DNA of 64,000 nt from JAFAHD01 sp963772515 (lineage in GTDB: Bacteria > Vulcanimicrobiota > Vulcanimicrobiia > Eremiobacterales > Eremiobacteraceae). Below are positions 43,481 through 51,014 of this stretch, one piece after another (the first letter of the stretch is position 1; each line of letters begins with the position of its first letter). The translations under genes were made by a program, and so were the position numbers. The notes under the pieces are model-generated. The model had not been told where the DNA came from. It was given only the letters and a program-made list of their open reading frames with translations, and ran no database searches. Location: the NCBI GenBank assembly GCA_963772515.1, contig CAVYXC010000002.1:992001-1056000 (forward strand), in the 5' to 3' direction.

Positions 43481-44059
43481 ATGCACGCAACAGACGATGC
43501 CGACGCCCAACGCGAGAGCGAGTGGCTGAAGCAGACGGCAGATGGGGACCGCGCGGCGTTCGAACGGCTTTTCGGGGCCTACGAACACCGGCTCTACCGC
43601 TTCTTGCTCGGACTCGTGCGCGAACCGCAAGTGGCCGAAGAGCTGACGGGCGACGTCATGCTGGAGGTGTGGAAGAACGCGGCGCGCTTCCGCGGCCAAT
43701 CCAAGGTGTCGACCTGGATCTTCGGCATCGCACATCACAAAGCCATTGACGCGCTGCGCCGGCGGGCACCGGCACACGTGGATCTCGACGAACTACGCGC
43801 GGTACAAGATGCGGGCGCGGGGCCCGAAGCGCTGGCGGTCGCGGACAGCGCGCGCCGCGCGCTGACGGATGCGCTGCTCGAGCTGACGCCTGAACACCGC
43901 GCCGTGCTCGAACTGACCTTCACCAACGGATGCTCGCAGGCCGAGATCGCAGCCATCGTCGGCTGCCCCGTCAACACCGTCAAGACCAGAGTGTTCTATG
44001 CGAAACAACAGCTGCGCCGGATCTTCGAGCGCAGGGGCGTTCGGAGAGATATGCCATGA
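43481..44059 (+). CDS. ECF-type RNA polymerase sigma factor
   Basis: 192 residues with region 2 (D-R-A-A-F-E-R-L-F-G-A-Y-E-H-R-L-Y-R-F-L and V-S-T-W-I-F-G-I-A-H-H-K-A-I-D) and region 4 (T-P-E-H-R-A-V-L-E-L-T and S-Q-A-E-I-A-A-I-V-G-C-P-V-N-T-V-K-T-R). The next gene, overlapping by four bases, encodes a membrane anti-sigma factor, the usual partner arrangement. Target promoters are unknown. There is no Shine-Dalgarno, and a palindromic repeat lies just upstream. Confidence 0.92.
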   Translation: MHATDDADAQRESEWLKQTADGDRAAFERLFGAYEHRLYRFLLGLVREPQVAEELTGDVMLEVWKNAARFRGQSKVSTWIFGIAHHKAIDALRRRAPAHVDLDELRAVQDAGAGPEALAVADSARRALTDALLELTPEHRAVLELTFTNGCSQAEIAAIVGCPVNTVKTRVFYAKQQLRRIFERRGVRRDMP

Positions 44060-45339
44060 ACCACCAGACCGTCACCGAACTGCTCCCGTGGTACGTCAAC
44101 GGAACGCTTGCACCGCACGAGCGCGCGCAAGTCGAAGCTGAGCTTGCCTCCTGCCCGCTATGCGCGGCCGAATTGGCCGAGCTGCAGCGCATCCACGCCG
44201 CGATGCACGAGATCGATCAAGACGCGCCCGGTCCGTCAGAGTCGCTCATGGGCCGCACGCTGGCGCGTATCGACGCGCGAGAGCAGACAAAGTTGCAAGG
44301 CCCTGGCTGGCCGCGCTGGTGGACGGGCATGCCGTTCGCGGCGCGCATGGCCACGGTCGCGGCCGCGCTGGTACTCGTGCTCCTCGCCGCGGGCCGCTTC
44401 TTCGCGCCGCCGACGATCGAGTCGGCAACCGCTCCTCAACCGGTCGTGGTCGCCGACCATGTCGCGCAACAGCCGGCGGCGCGCCAGAAGACGCTCGATC
44501 AGATGTCGCAAAACGCGGGTCGACCGCTTCCGATGGAGGCCGCGGCCCCCGCGGTCGCCGCCCGCAGCGTCTCGGCCGGCACGATTGGGACTGGCCCCGT
44601 GACCGCGGTCGAGAACAAACTTCAGGTCACGAACGGTCCGCGCTTCGCGCAACTCGCGCCGAGACAGCGCCCGCAGCTCATCCGCACCGGCGACATCGAG
44701 CTGTTGGTACCCGACGTCGAACAGGCGCTGGCGCAGCTCCAGGCGCTGGCGCAGCTGCAATTCGGCGACGTCATCTCGCTCGATGACGCGACGCCGTCGA
44801 GGCCCGGCATCCGCCACAGCGCGCAGGTGCAGATCGCGGTGCCGGCCGATCGCTTCGACCAGACGATGGCGGCCCTTGCCAAGCTTGGCGCCGTCCAGTC
44901 GCGCACCATCAATGCGGAGAACATCTCCGATCAGATCGTCGATGCGCAAGCCAGGCTGCGCAATCTGCGCCGCACCGAGACAGACATGCTGCGGATCTTG
45001 GACCGCGCCGGCAAGATCCCGGACGTGCTCGACGTGACGCAGCAGATCGCGCAGGTCCGCGAGCAGATCGAACAGCTCGACGCGCAAGCACAATCGCTGC
45101 AGCACAGCGTCGCCTACTCGACCATCTCGATCGGCATCCAGGACGAGAAACCCGTGGCGACGGCCCAGCCGAGCATGGGCGCGCAGCTCGACGACGCGTG
45201 GAAGGCAGCCCTGCGCCAAGTGCGCGATTACACCGTGCACGTCGCGGCCATTGCGCTCACCGTCATCGCGTTCGCGCCGTACTGGCTAGCCGTGCTGCTG
45301 GTCGCGCTGCTCATCGCTAGCAGACTGCGCCGGGCTTGA
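44056..45339 (+). CDS. Anti-sigma factor fused to a DUF4349 membrane domain
   Basis: 427 residues. The first 55 form a zf-HC2-type anti-sigma domain (L-L-P-W-Y-V-N-G-T-L, E-L-A-S-C-P-L-C), but the histidine usual four residues before the C-x-x-C is Glu. A membrane helix follows (M-A-T-V-A-A-A-L-V-L-V-L-L-A-A-G). The periplasmic part (about 200-390) matches DUF4349, with a coiled coil (V-D-A-Q-A-R-L-R-N-L and Q-V-R-E-Q-I-E-Q-L-D-A-Q-A), and a final helix (V-I-A-F-A-P-Y-W-L-A-V-L-L) closes the protein. I infer the periplasmic domain senses an envelope signal and controls release of the ECF factor. Confidence 0.85.
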   Translation: MNHQTVTELLPWYVNGTLAPHERAQVEAELASCPLCAAELAELQRIHAAMHEIDQDAPGPSESLMGRTLARIDAREQTKLQGPGWPRWWTGMPFAARMATVAAALVLVLLAAGRFFAPPTIESATAPQPVVVADHVAQQPAARQKTLDQMSQNAGRPLPMEAAAPAVAARSVSAGTIGTGPVTAVENKLQVTNGPRFAQLAPRQRPQLIRTGDIELLVPDVEQALAQLQALAQLQFGDVISLDDATPSRPGIRHSAQVQIAVPADRFDQTMAALAKLGAVQSRTINAENISDQIVDAQARLRNLRRTETDMLRILDRAGKIPDVLDVTQQIAQVREQIEQLDAQAQSLQHSVAYSTISIGIQDEKPVATAQPSMGAQLDDAWKAALRQVRDYTVHVAAIALTVIAFAPYWLAVLLVALLIASRLRRA

Positions 45340-45361
45340 TACCCGGCTGAGGAGTACATGC

Positions 45362-45379
45362 GCCGCTGGAGAACCAGCG
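45362..45379 (+). other. Hairpin between Shine-Dalgarno and start of metallophosphoesterase gene
   Basis: CCGCTGG-AGAA-CCAGCGG, a perfect 7-bp stem. GAGGAG at 45350-45355 points to ATG 45358, which is out of frame with the enzyme; the enzyme's own ATG is at 45384, five bases after the hairpin. Confidence 0.55.
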
Positions 45380-45383
45380 GTGC

Positions 45384-46316
45384 ATGCTCGCTCTGGCGCT
45401 CTCCCTCGTCGTCGTTGCCGCCACTGCCGCCCCGCAGGCGCCTTCCCCGCACGACCCTGTGATCGCGGCAGTCGGCGATATAGTCTGCGACCCGCGTCCT
45501 CATGTGTTGCCGGATGTCGAGGACGTGCTCGGCGGCTGCTCGTCGAACCAGACGTTCGCGCTGGTGGCCCACCGGCCGCTGGCGGCGATTCTCGTCCTGG
45601 GCGACGCGCAGTACGAGGATGGAGCACTGGTGGCGTTCCAGCTCGGCTACGCCAAGTCGTGGGGCAAGCTCACGTCAATCACGCATCCGGTGCCGGGCAA
45701 TCACGAGTACTATTCATCGCCGCATGCTGACGGTTATTTCACGTATTTCGGACGGAGCGCGGGCAACCCGGCCAAGGGCTACTACAGCTATGACCTAGCC
45801 GGCTGGCACTTCATCGCGCTCAACGGGAATTGCGATTTGATCGGCGGCTGCGCGGCCGACTCGCCGCAAGAAGCGTGGCTGCGCGCGGACTTGGCGGCGC
45901 ACCACGCCGCGTGCACTCTCGCGTACTGGCACCAGCCGCGTTTTTCGTCGGGCTTTCACGGCAGCGATACCCGGTACGGGCAGTTCTGGGACGACCTCTA
46001 TGCGGCCAAGGCCGATATCGTGCTCGCTGGCCACGATCACGACTACGAACGCTTTGGGCCGCAAAACCCGGCCGGCCTCGCGGATCCGAGCGGCGGCATC
46101 CGCGAGTTCGTCGTCGGTACAGGCGGGCGCAGCCACTCGTTCTTCCTTAGACTCTCCAAGAACAGCGAGGCGCGCGCCTCCGGAACGTTCGGCGTCATGT
46201 TCCTGACGCTGCATGCGCACGGCTACGATTGGCGCTTCACGCCGATCGCGGGCTACCACTTTTCAGACAGCGGAAGCGGGCTCTGCCATGGGCGCGCGCC
46301 AGTAACCGCGCGTTAG
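45384..46316 (+). CDS. Secreted metallophosphoesterase (purple acid phosphatase-like)
   Basis: 310 residues of the calcineurin-like superfamily with metal motifs A-A-V-G-D-I, L-G-D-A-Q-Y, P-G-N-H-E-Y, Y-W-H-Q-P-R-F and G-H-D-H-D-Y-E-R-F. The N-terminus M-L-A-L-A-L-S-L-V-V-V-A-A-T-A-A lacks the positive residues of a signal peptide. Adding one base would join it to M-R-R-W-R-T-S-G from the Shine-Dalgarno-backed ATG 45358, giving a proper signal. So a one-base deletion near 45380 is possible. Substrate unknown. Confidence 0.85.
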   Translation: MLALALSLVVVAATAAPQAPSPHDPVIAAVGDIVCDPRPHVLPDVEDVLGGCSSNQTFALVAHRPLAAILVLGDAQYEDGALVAFQLGYAKSWGKLTSITHPVPGNHEYYSSPHADGYFTYFGRSAGNPAKGYYSYDLAGWHFIALNGNCDLIGGCAADSPQEAWLRADLAAHHAACTLAYWHQPRFSSGFHGSDTRYGQFWDDLYAAKADIVLAGHDHDYERFGPQNPAGLADPSGGIREFVVGTGGRSHSFFLRLSKNSEARASGTFGVMFLTLHAHGYDWRFTPIAGYHFSDSGSGLCHGRAPVTAR

Positions 46317-46391
46317 ATTCCCGCAGGTAAGTTTCGCGTACGGTAGCTTGTGTCCGAAAAGTCAGTACTTCTCGTTTCGACGTAGACTGTC

Positions 46392-46403
46392 TATAATGTG
46401 CGC
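46392..46403 (+). promoter_or_regulatory. Consensus -10 box for a leaderless mRNA
   Basis: TATAAT (46392-46397), then six bases to ATG 46404. The -35 is weak. The spacing matches that at 16773 and 32548. Confidence 0.65.
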
Positions 46404-46913
46404 ATGTTTACAAGCATCGCTCTCCTTATCGCTCGGGTGCTCCTCGGATGGATCTTCATGGCGCACGGCGCGCAAAAACTCTTCGGCTGGTTCGGCGGCT
46501 ACGGCCTCAAAGGGACCGGCGGTTTCTTTGAGGGGCTGGGAATGAAGCCCGGCGTCTTCTTCGCGTTCGTCGCAGGCGCAGGCGAGTTCGCCGGCGGGCT
46601 GTTGACGCTGCTCGGCTGGCTCAATCCGGTCGGGCCCGCGCTCATCATCGCGGTGATGATCGTGGCCATCGCGGCCGTCCACGTGCCCAAGGGCTTTTGG
46701 ATGACCAACGGCGGCTACGAATACAACTTGGCCTGCATCGCCGGCTCCATCGCCGTCGCCGGCGCGGGTCCGGGCGCGTACTCTCTCGACGCCGCGGCAC
46801 CGCTCGCGCTGTTGAGCCAGCCGAACGTCGCGTGGATCGTCGTGGTGGCGGCGGTCGCCGGCGCGCTGCTCTCGCTGGTCGTGCGTCGGGCGCCGAAAGC
46901 AGCCGCGACCTAA
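46404..46913 (+). CDS. DoxX-family membrane protein
   Basis: 169 residues with four or five helices (I-A-L-L-I-A-R-V-L-L-G-W-I-F, F-A-F-V-A-G-A-G-E-F-A-G-G-L-L, P-A-L-I-I-A-V-M-I-V-A-I-A-A-V, V-A-W-I-V-V-V-A-A-V-A-G-A-L-L). The DoxX signature A-H-G-A-Q-K-L-F-G-W-F-G-G-Y-G is near residue 20. ATG 46404 is preferred over GTG 46398 because the -10 box ends immediately before that GTG. Its 3' end overlaps the converging TMEM175-like gene by three to four bases. Confidence 0.9.
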   Translation: MFTSIALLIARVLLGWIFMAHGAQKLFGWFGGYGLKGTGGFFEGLGMKPGVFFAFVAGAGEFAGGLLTLLGWLNPVGPALIIAVMIVAIAAVHVPKGFWMTNGGYEYNLACIAGSIAVAGAGPGAYSLDAAAPLALLSQPNVAWIVVVAAVAGALLSLVVRRAPKAAAT

Positions 46914-47566
46914 AGGACTTCGGGGTCGCCCGACGTGGGCCCGGCTTGCCGGCGCGCGAGCCGGTAGCGCACGCCTAAGAATATCGCGGCGGCGGCCGTC
47001 ACGAGCAAGACGGTCATGACGACCCTCTCGCTACCCCCGAGCAGCCCAGCCAGCGCTGCCGCGAGGCAGCCGCCGCCCCCGATACCGATGCGCATGGCCA
47101 TCTGCGTTCCGTCGCTGCGCTCCGTGTCATCGAGAGCGATTCGCGGGTCGTGCAAGCCTTTCGCGAACAAGACGGCCAGCAATGAATACGCACCGCCGAT
47201 GGAGGCGAAATACGCGCCCAGCGACACTGCGTCGCCGAACGTGGATACGAGCAGCAGCGAATAGGCCACGAACACGGTCACCGCGAGAAACGTGAAGTTG
47301 AGCAGCACGCTCGGTGTGTCGGGATAGAAGTAGCGCGCGAACAGCCGGTGGTGCAGCCACCACAGCGCGCAGACCAGCGCGAAACTCGCCACGAATATGA
47401 CGATGTGGACCGGGTGCGTGAACAGATCGCCGCTCGCGTGCGGGATCTTCAGCGTGAACGCGAGCTGCGAGAGCGTAAAAGCGATGACGATATCGCTGAA
47501 CGTCTCGAGCCGGCGGACCGTATGGTCGTGCCGCGGCCGCTTGGGCGCGACGGGCGCGTCGTCCAT
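46910..47566 (-). CDS. TMEM175-family (DUF1211) integral membrane protein, putative potassium channel
   Basis: 218 residues, six helices. The filter-helix signature R-L-E-T-F-S-D-I-V-I-A-F opens the first membrane segment, as in bacterial TMEM175 channels (R-x-x-x-F-S-D). Bacterial forms of this family are potassium-selective tetramers. The start ATG 47566 gives a soluble N-terminal stretch of about 18 residues; the longer open frame upstream is unlikely. It is divergent from the outer-membrane receptor gene. Confidence 0.82.
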   Translation of the reverse strand: MDDAPVAPKRPRHDHTVRRLETFSDIVIAFTLSQLAFTLKIPHASGDLFTHPVHIVIFVASFALVCALWWLHHRLFARYFYPDTPSVLLNFTFLAVTVFVAYSLLLVSTFGDAVSLGAYFASIGGAYSLLAVLFAKGLHDPRIALDDTERSDGTQMAMRIGIGGGGCLAAALAGLLGGSERVVMTVLLVTAAAAIFLGVRYRLARRQAGPTSGDPEVL

Positions 47567-47776
47567 CGTGGCGACGATTGGCCGCCGGCGCGCGTATCGC
47601 CTCGATGTGTTTGAGCGCGACGTTCGGGAGTCCGTGCCTTGCCGCCGTCGGTTCCGAACGAATATCGCCAATCCAATCGAAGATGAGAGAGATTCTCCGG
47701 TCTGGTAGTGGGCCAGGAGCCGCACGACGCTCGGGGCGAATTGCGCGGCAACTCAGCCCTGGGGGAGTCGCTCATC

Positions 47777-50700
47777 ATGCGTTCGCTTTTCCGCATTTCA
47801 TCCGTCCTTTTCGCAGTCGGATGCGCGTTGCTCTACGCGCATCCGAAAGCTCAAGCAGGTACGACCGGTGCGATCAACGGCGTCGTCACCGACGGCGGCG
47901 GGCATCCGGTTGCAGCGGTGCAGGTCTCGGCTGCCGCTCCTTCAGGCACTTCGAAAACGGTCACGGGCGGAAACGGATTCTATGCTCTGAACGGACTGTC
48001 GCTCGACACGTACGTCGTCACGTTCGCCAAAGCCGGCTACCAGACGACCTTCGTCCCCGGCGTGACGGTCACGCAGGATCAGACGCGGCGCGTCGACGCC
48101 GTGCTGCAGACCGGGCCCAAATCGCTCGGCACCGTGACCGTGCGCAGCGCGCAATCGTTGGTGCAACCGGCGACGACGGCGAGCAGTTATGTCGTTAACC
48201 AGCGCACGCTGCAAGATATCAACGGCACGCCGCAAGACCTCAACGGCTTCCAGGCGTTCAATTCGCTGCCCGGCGTGACGACCGACAACTTCGGCTACCC
48301 GATCATCCGCGCGGGCGCGGAAAACGACGTCGGCTATCAGCTCGACGGCGTCGACAACACCGATCCGGTGACCGGCCAGTTCCTCAACGCGGTGACGCTC
48401 AACGGCGCGCGCAGCGTGCAGCTGGCGACCGGCGGCTACGACGTGGCCACGGGAAACACTAACTCGGGCGTGATCAACGAGGTCATCAAGCGCGGCGCGT
48501 ATCCCGGCGCCGGCCAGGCCACGTTCCGCATCGGCTGGCATGAGTTCGATCACGAGATCTCGATGGACTACGGCAGCGCGACGCCGGACAACCGCTTTAG
48601 CTACTACTTCTCGTTCGGCGGCCAGCGCATGGCGACCGATTACGGCAATAACGCGACGCTGCTGCCGCTGACGTTGGGCTTCCAGAATTTCACGACACTC
48701 AACGATGTGGTGGGCAATTTCTTCTATCGCTGGGGCAGCGACAACCGCAACGAACTGCAGTTCCTGTCCAACTTGAGCGGCCAGACCTTCGATTTCGCGA
48801 CGCTCATCAACCCCGCGCAGGCGCCGTACGCGACGATCAACGGCAATGACGAGGCCGGCACGAACCTGCTCAACTATCCCTGCGACCCGACGCCGTGCGT
48901 GCCGCTGTCCAATTTCATCACGCTGTATCCCGGCCAGGTCGCGGTCAACCAGAACATCAACGCGGTCGACACGCAGACATTCAATTCGACCATCGACAAG
49001 CTCAACTACAAGCGGCAGTTCAGCGCGTCGAGCTTCGGCGATTTCACCATGTTCCGCACCAGCGAGAACCTCGTGTCGGCGTATCCGTACAACGTCGGGT
49101 CGTTCTCGGACACCTATCAAGACCTGCAAACGCTCGGACTCGGCATCCAGGCCGACTATGACAACCAGCTCAGCGACCACCACGAGCTCGGCGTGGGCGG
49201 CACGTATACCTATTACACGTCGCTCTTCAAGGCGGCGTTCCCGAGTTTCGAGCCGATCGTCGAACCGCTCGAGGGGATCGGCTGCTCGCAGCTGCTGGGC
49301 GTCTCGCCGCCGTTCTACAACGCCTCGAATCCGAATCCGGCCACCGGCGTCGGCGGTTGCTACATCGGTCCGCTCAACGCGCAGCTGAACGCGACGCTCG
49401 GCACGACGCTGCCGACGAGCGGCCCGCTCGCGCCCTTGAGCACGTTCCCTGACAGCACCTCGTACACGGACGCGCCGATCCATCGCTACGACTTCTACCT
49501 CAAGGACCGCTGGCAGCCCAACAGCCTGCTCACGGTGACCTTCGGCCTGCGTTACGACATGGAGGTCATCGGCCTGCCGAGCGACGCCGCGGCGCAAAAC
49601 ATCAGCTACTTCACCGACGACGCAGGCAATATCGTGACCCTGCCCGGCGCTCCGATCGGCACCGACGTCACGCGCCCATCGCAGATCAGCCCGCGCATAG
49701 CGGTCTCATATCAGCTCGGCCCTCACGACGTGGTGCGCGCATCCTATGGCAAGAACATTGAATTCGAGCCGATCTCCGCGGTGCAGAATTCGTATCGCAT
49801 CGATCCGTCGCTGGCGAACTGCACGATCGCGAGCGGCTGCTTCCAGCCGCTGCCGGGCTACAGCCCGACGTGCGTCAACGGCGTCGACCCGGCGAACTCC
49901 AATGCGGACTGCAACGGCTTCACGAATCTCCAGCAACAGATCCTCGCGGACCTGAACACCAATAACTTCCAGTCGTTCACGCCCGTCGTGCCGCAGCGTG
50001 CGATCAACTATGACTTCTCGTACGAGCACGACTTCGGACACGGGCTGGACGCCAAGATCACCCCGTACTACCGGCGCGGCACCGATTACGTCGTCACCAG
50101 CTCGAATTTCTTGTTCAATCTGCCGAGCGGCACGCCCGTATTCGGACCGGCGCGCTCGGTGAACGCAGGCATCAACTCGAACACCGGCGTCGAGTTCGAG
50201 ATCCAGAAACAGGCGACGTTTGGGTTCTCGGGGTTCTTCGACGCGACGTACGACAACACGCTTGCCAACTACGACAGCGACTTCTTTCCGACCGTCAACA
50301 GCGCGGCACTAGCCGCGGGGCATTTCTTCCACGTGACGTACGTGTCGCCGCTGGTCGCCAATCTCGTTGTCGCCTACGATTCGCGCCAAGGCCTGCACGC
50401 CTCGGTCGACATCCCGTACGAATACGGGTATCCGTACGGCGTCGGGACCAAGACCTTCGTCTTCCTGCCCTGCAGCCAAGTGCCGACCTGCACGGGCGAT
50501 CCGACGAGCACAGTCCCGTATCAGGTGCTCAACACCGATCTAGCGGCCTCGACGCCATCGGAGGCCTACTATTTCACCGACCCGACCAATCCGGGCACGA
50601 TCACCGCGCCCAACATCGTCTCTTCGCGCGGCACGCCCGAAGGACCGGATCCGGGCTCCTTGCGCGGCCCGCAGATCCTCACTGTCAACGCGAGCATCTC

Positions 50701-50986
50701 TCAGGACGTCGGCCGCGGTCCCAATAACTTCCAAGTGGGCGTGCGCGTGATCAACCTGCTGGGCAACTATACGCCCGCGATTGTCGCGAACAACCCCTAT
50801 TACGTGTCCAACGGCCTGGGCGGCTACGGCCCCGGCTCAGGGTTTAACACCAACCAATGCGCGCCTGGGGTGATCAATGCGTTCGGGTGCGAGCCGTTCC
50901 AGAACAACTACAGCCCGTATCCGTACGAAAACGAATCGTCCGGGCCGCCGCGCCAGTGGACGTTCTTCGTGAGCATGAAGTACTGA
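47777..50986 (+). CDS. TonB-dependent receptor-like outer-membrane protein with carboxypeptidase-regulatory domain
   Basis: 1069 residues. Signal peptide (ISSVLFAVGCALLYAHPKAQA), an N-terminal beta-sandwich of the carboxypeptidase-regulatory type (about 25-110: T-G-A-I-N-G-V-V-T-D-G-G-G-H-P-V), a plug-like domain (L-N-G-F-Q-A-F-N-S-L-P-G-V-T, Y-Q-L-D-G-V-D-N-T-D), then a long beta-barrel ending in F-F-V-S-M-K-Y, the aromatic terminus typical of outer-membrane proteins. ATG 47777 follows GGGGGAG. It is direct evidence for an outer membrane. Ligand unknown. No TonB/ExbB genes are nearby; it converges on the S9 peptidase gene. Confidence 0.9.
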   Translation: MRSLFRISSVLFAVGCALLYAHPKAQAGTTGAINGVVTDGGGHPVAAVQVSAAAPSGTSKTVTGGNGFYALNGLSLDTYVVTFAKAGYQTTFVPGVTVTQDQTRRVDAVLQTGPKSLGTVTVRSAQSLVQPATTASSYVVNQRTLQDINGTPQDLNGFQAFNSLPGVTTDNFGYPIIRAGAENDVGYQLDGVDNTDPVTGQFLNAVTLNGARSVQLATGGYDVATGNTNSGVINEVIKRGAYPGAGQATFRIGWHEFDHEISMDYGSATPDNRFSYYFSFGGQRMATDYGNNATLLPLTLGFQNFTTLNDVVGNFFYRWGSDNRNELQFLSNLSGQTFDFATLINPAQAPYATINGNDEAGTNLLNYPCDPTPCVPLSNFITLYPGQVAVNQNINAVDTQTFNSTIDKLNYKRQFSASSFGDFTMFRTSENLVSAYPYNVGSFSDTYQDLQTLGLGIQADYDNQLSDHHELGVGGTYTYYTSLFKAAFPSFEPIVEPLEGIGCSQLLGVSPPFYNASNPNPATGVGGCYIGPLNAQLNATLGTTLPTSGPLAPLSTFPDSTSYTDAPIHRYDFYLKDRWQPNSLLTVTFGLRYDMEVIGLPSDAAAQNISYFTDDAGNIVTLPGAPIGTDVTRPSQISPRIAVSYQLGPHDVVRASYGKNIEFEPISAVQNSYRIDPSLANCTIASGCFQPLPGYSPTCVNGVDPANSNADCNGFTNLQQQILADLNTNNFQSFTPVVPQRAINYDFSYEHDFGHGLDAKITPYYRRGTDYVVTSSNFLFNLPSGTPVFGPARSVNAGINSNTGVEFEIQKQATFGFSGFFDATYDNTLANYDSDFFPTVNSAALAAGHFFHVTYVSPLVANLVVAYDSRQGLHASVDIPYEYGYPYGVGTKTFVFLPCSQVPTCTGDPTSTVPYQVLNTDLAASTPSEAYYFTDPTNPGTITAPNIVSSRGTPEGPDPGSLRGPQILTVNASISQDVGRGPNNFQVGVRVINLLGNYTPAIVANNPYYVSNGLGGYGPGSGFNTNQCAPGVINAFGCEPFQNNYSPYPYENESSGPPRQWTFFVSMKY

Positions 50987-51014
50987 CAAACGGGCCGGCT
51001 CCGCCGCCGAGGCG

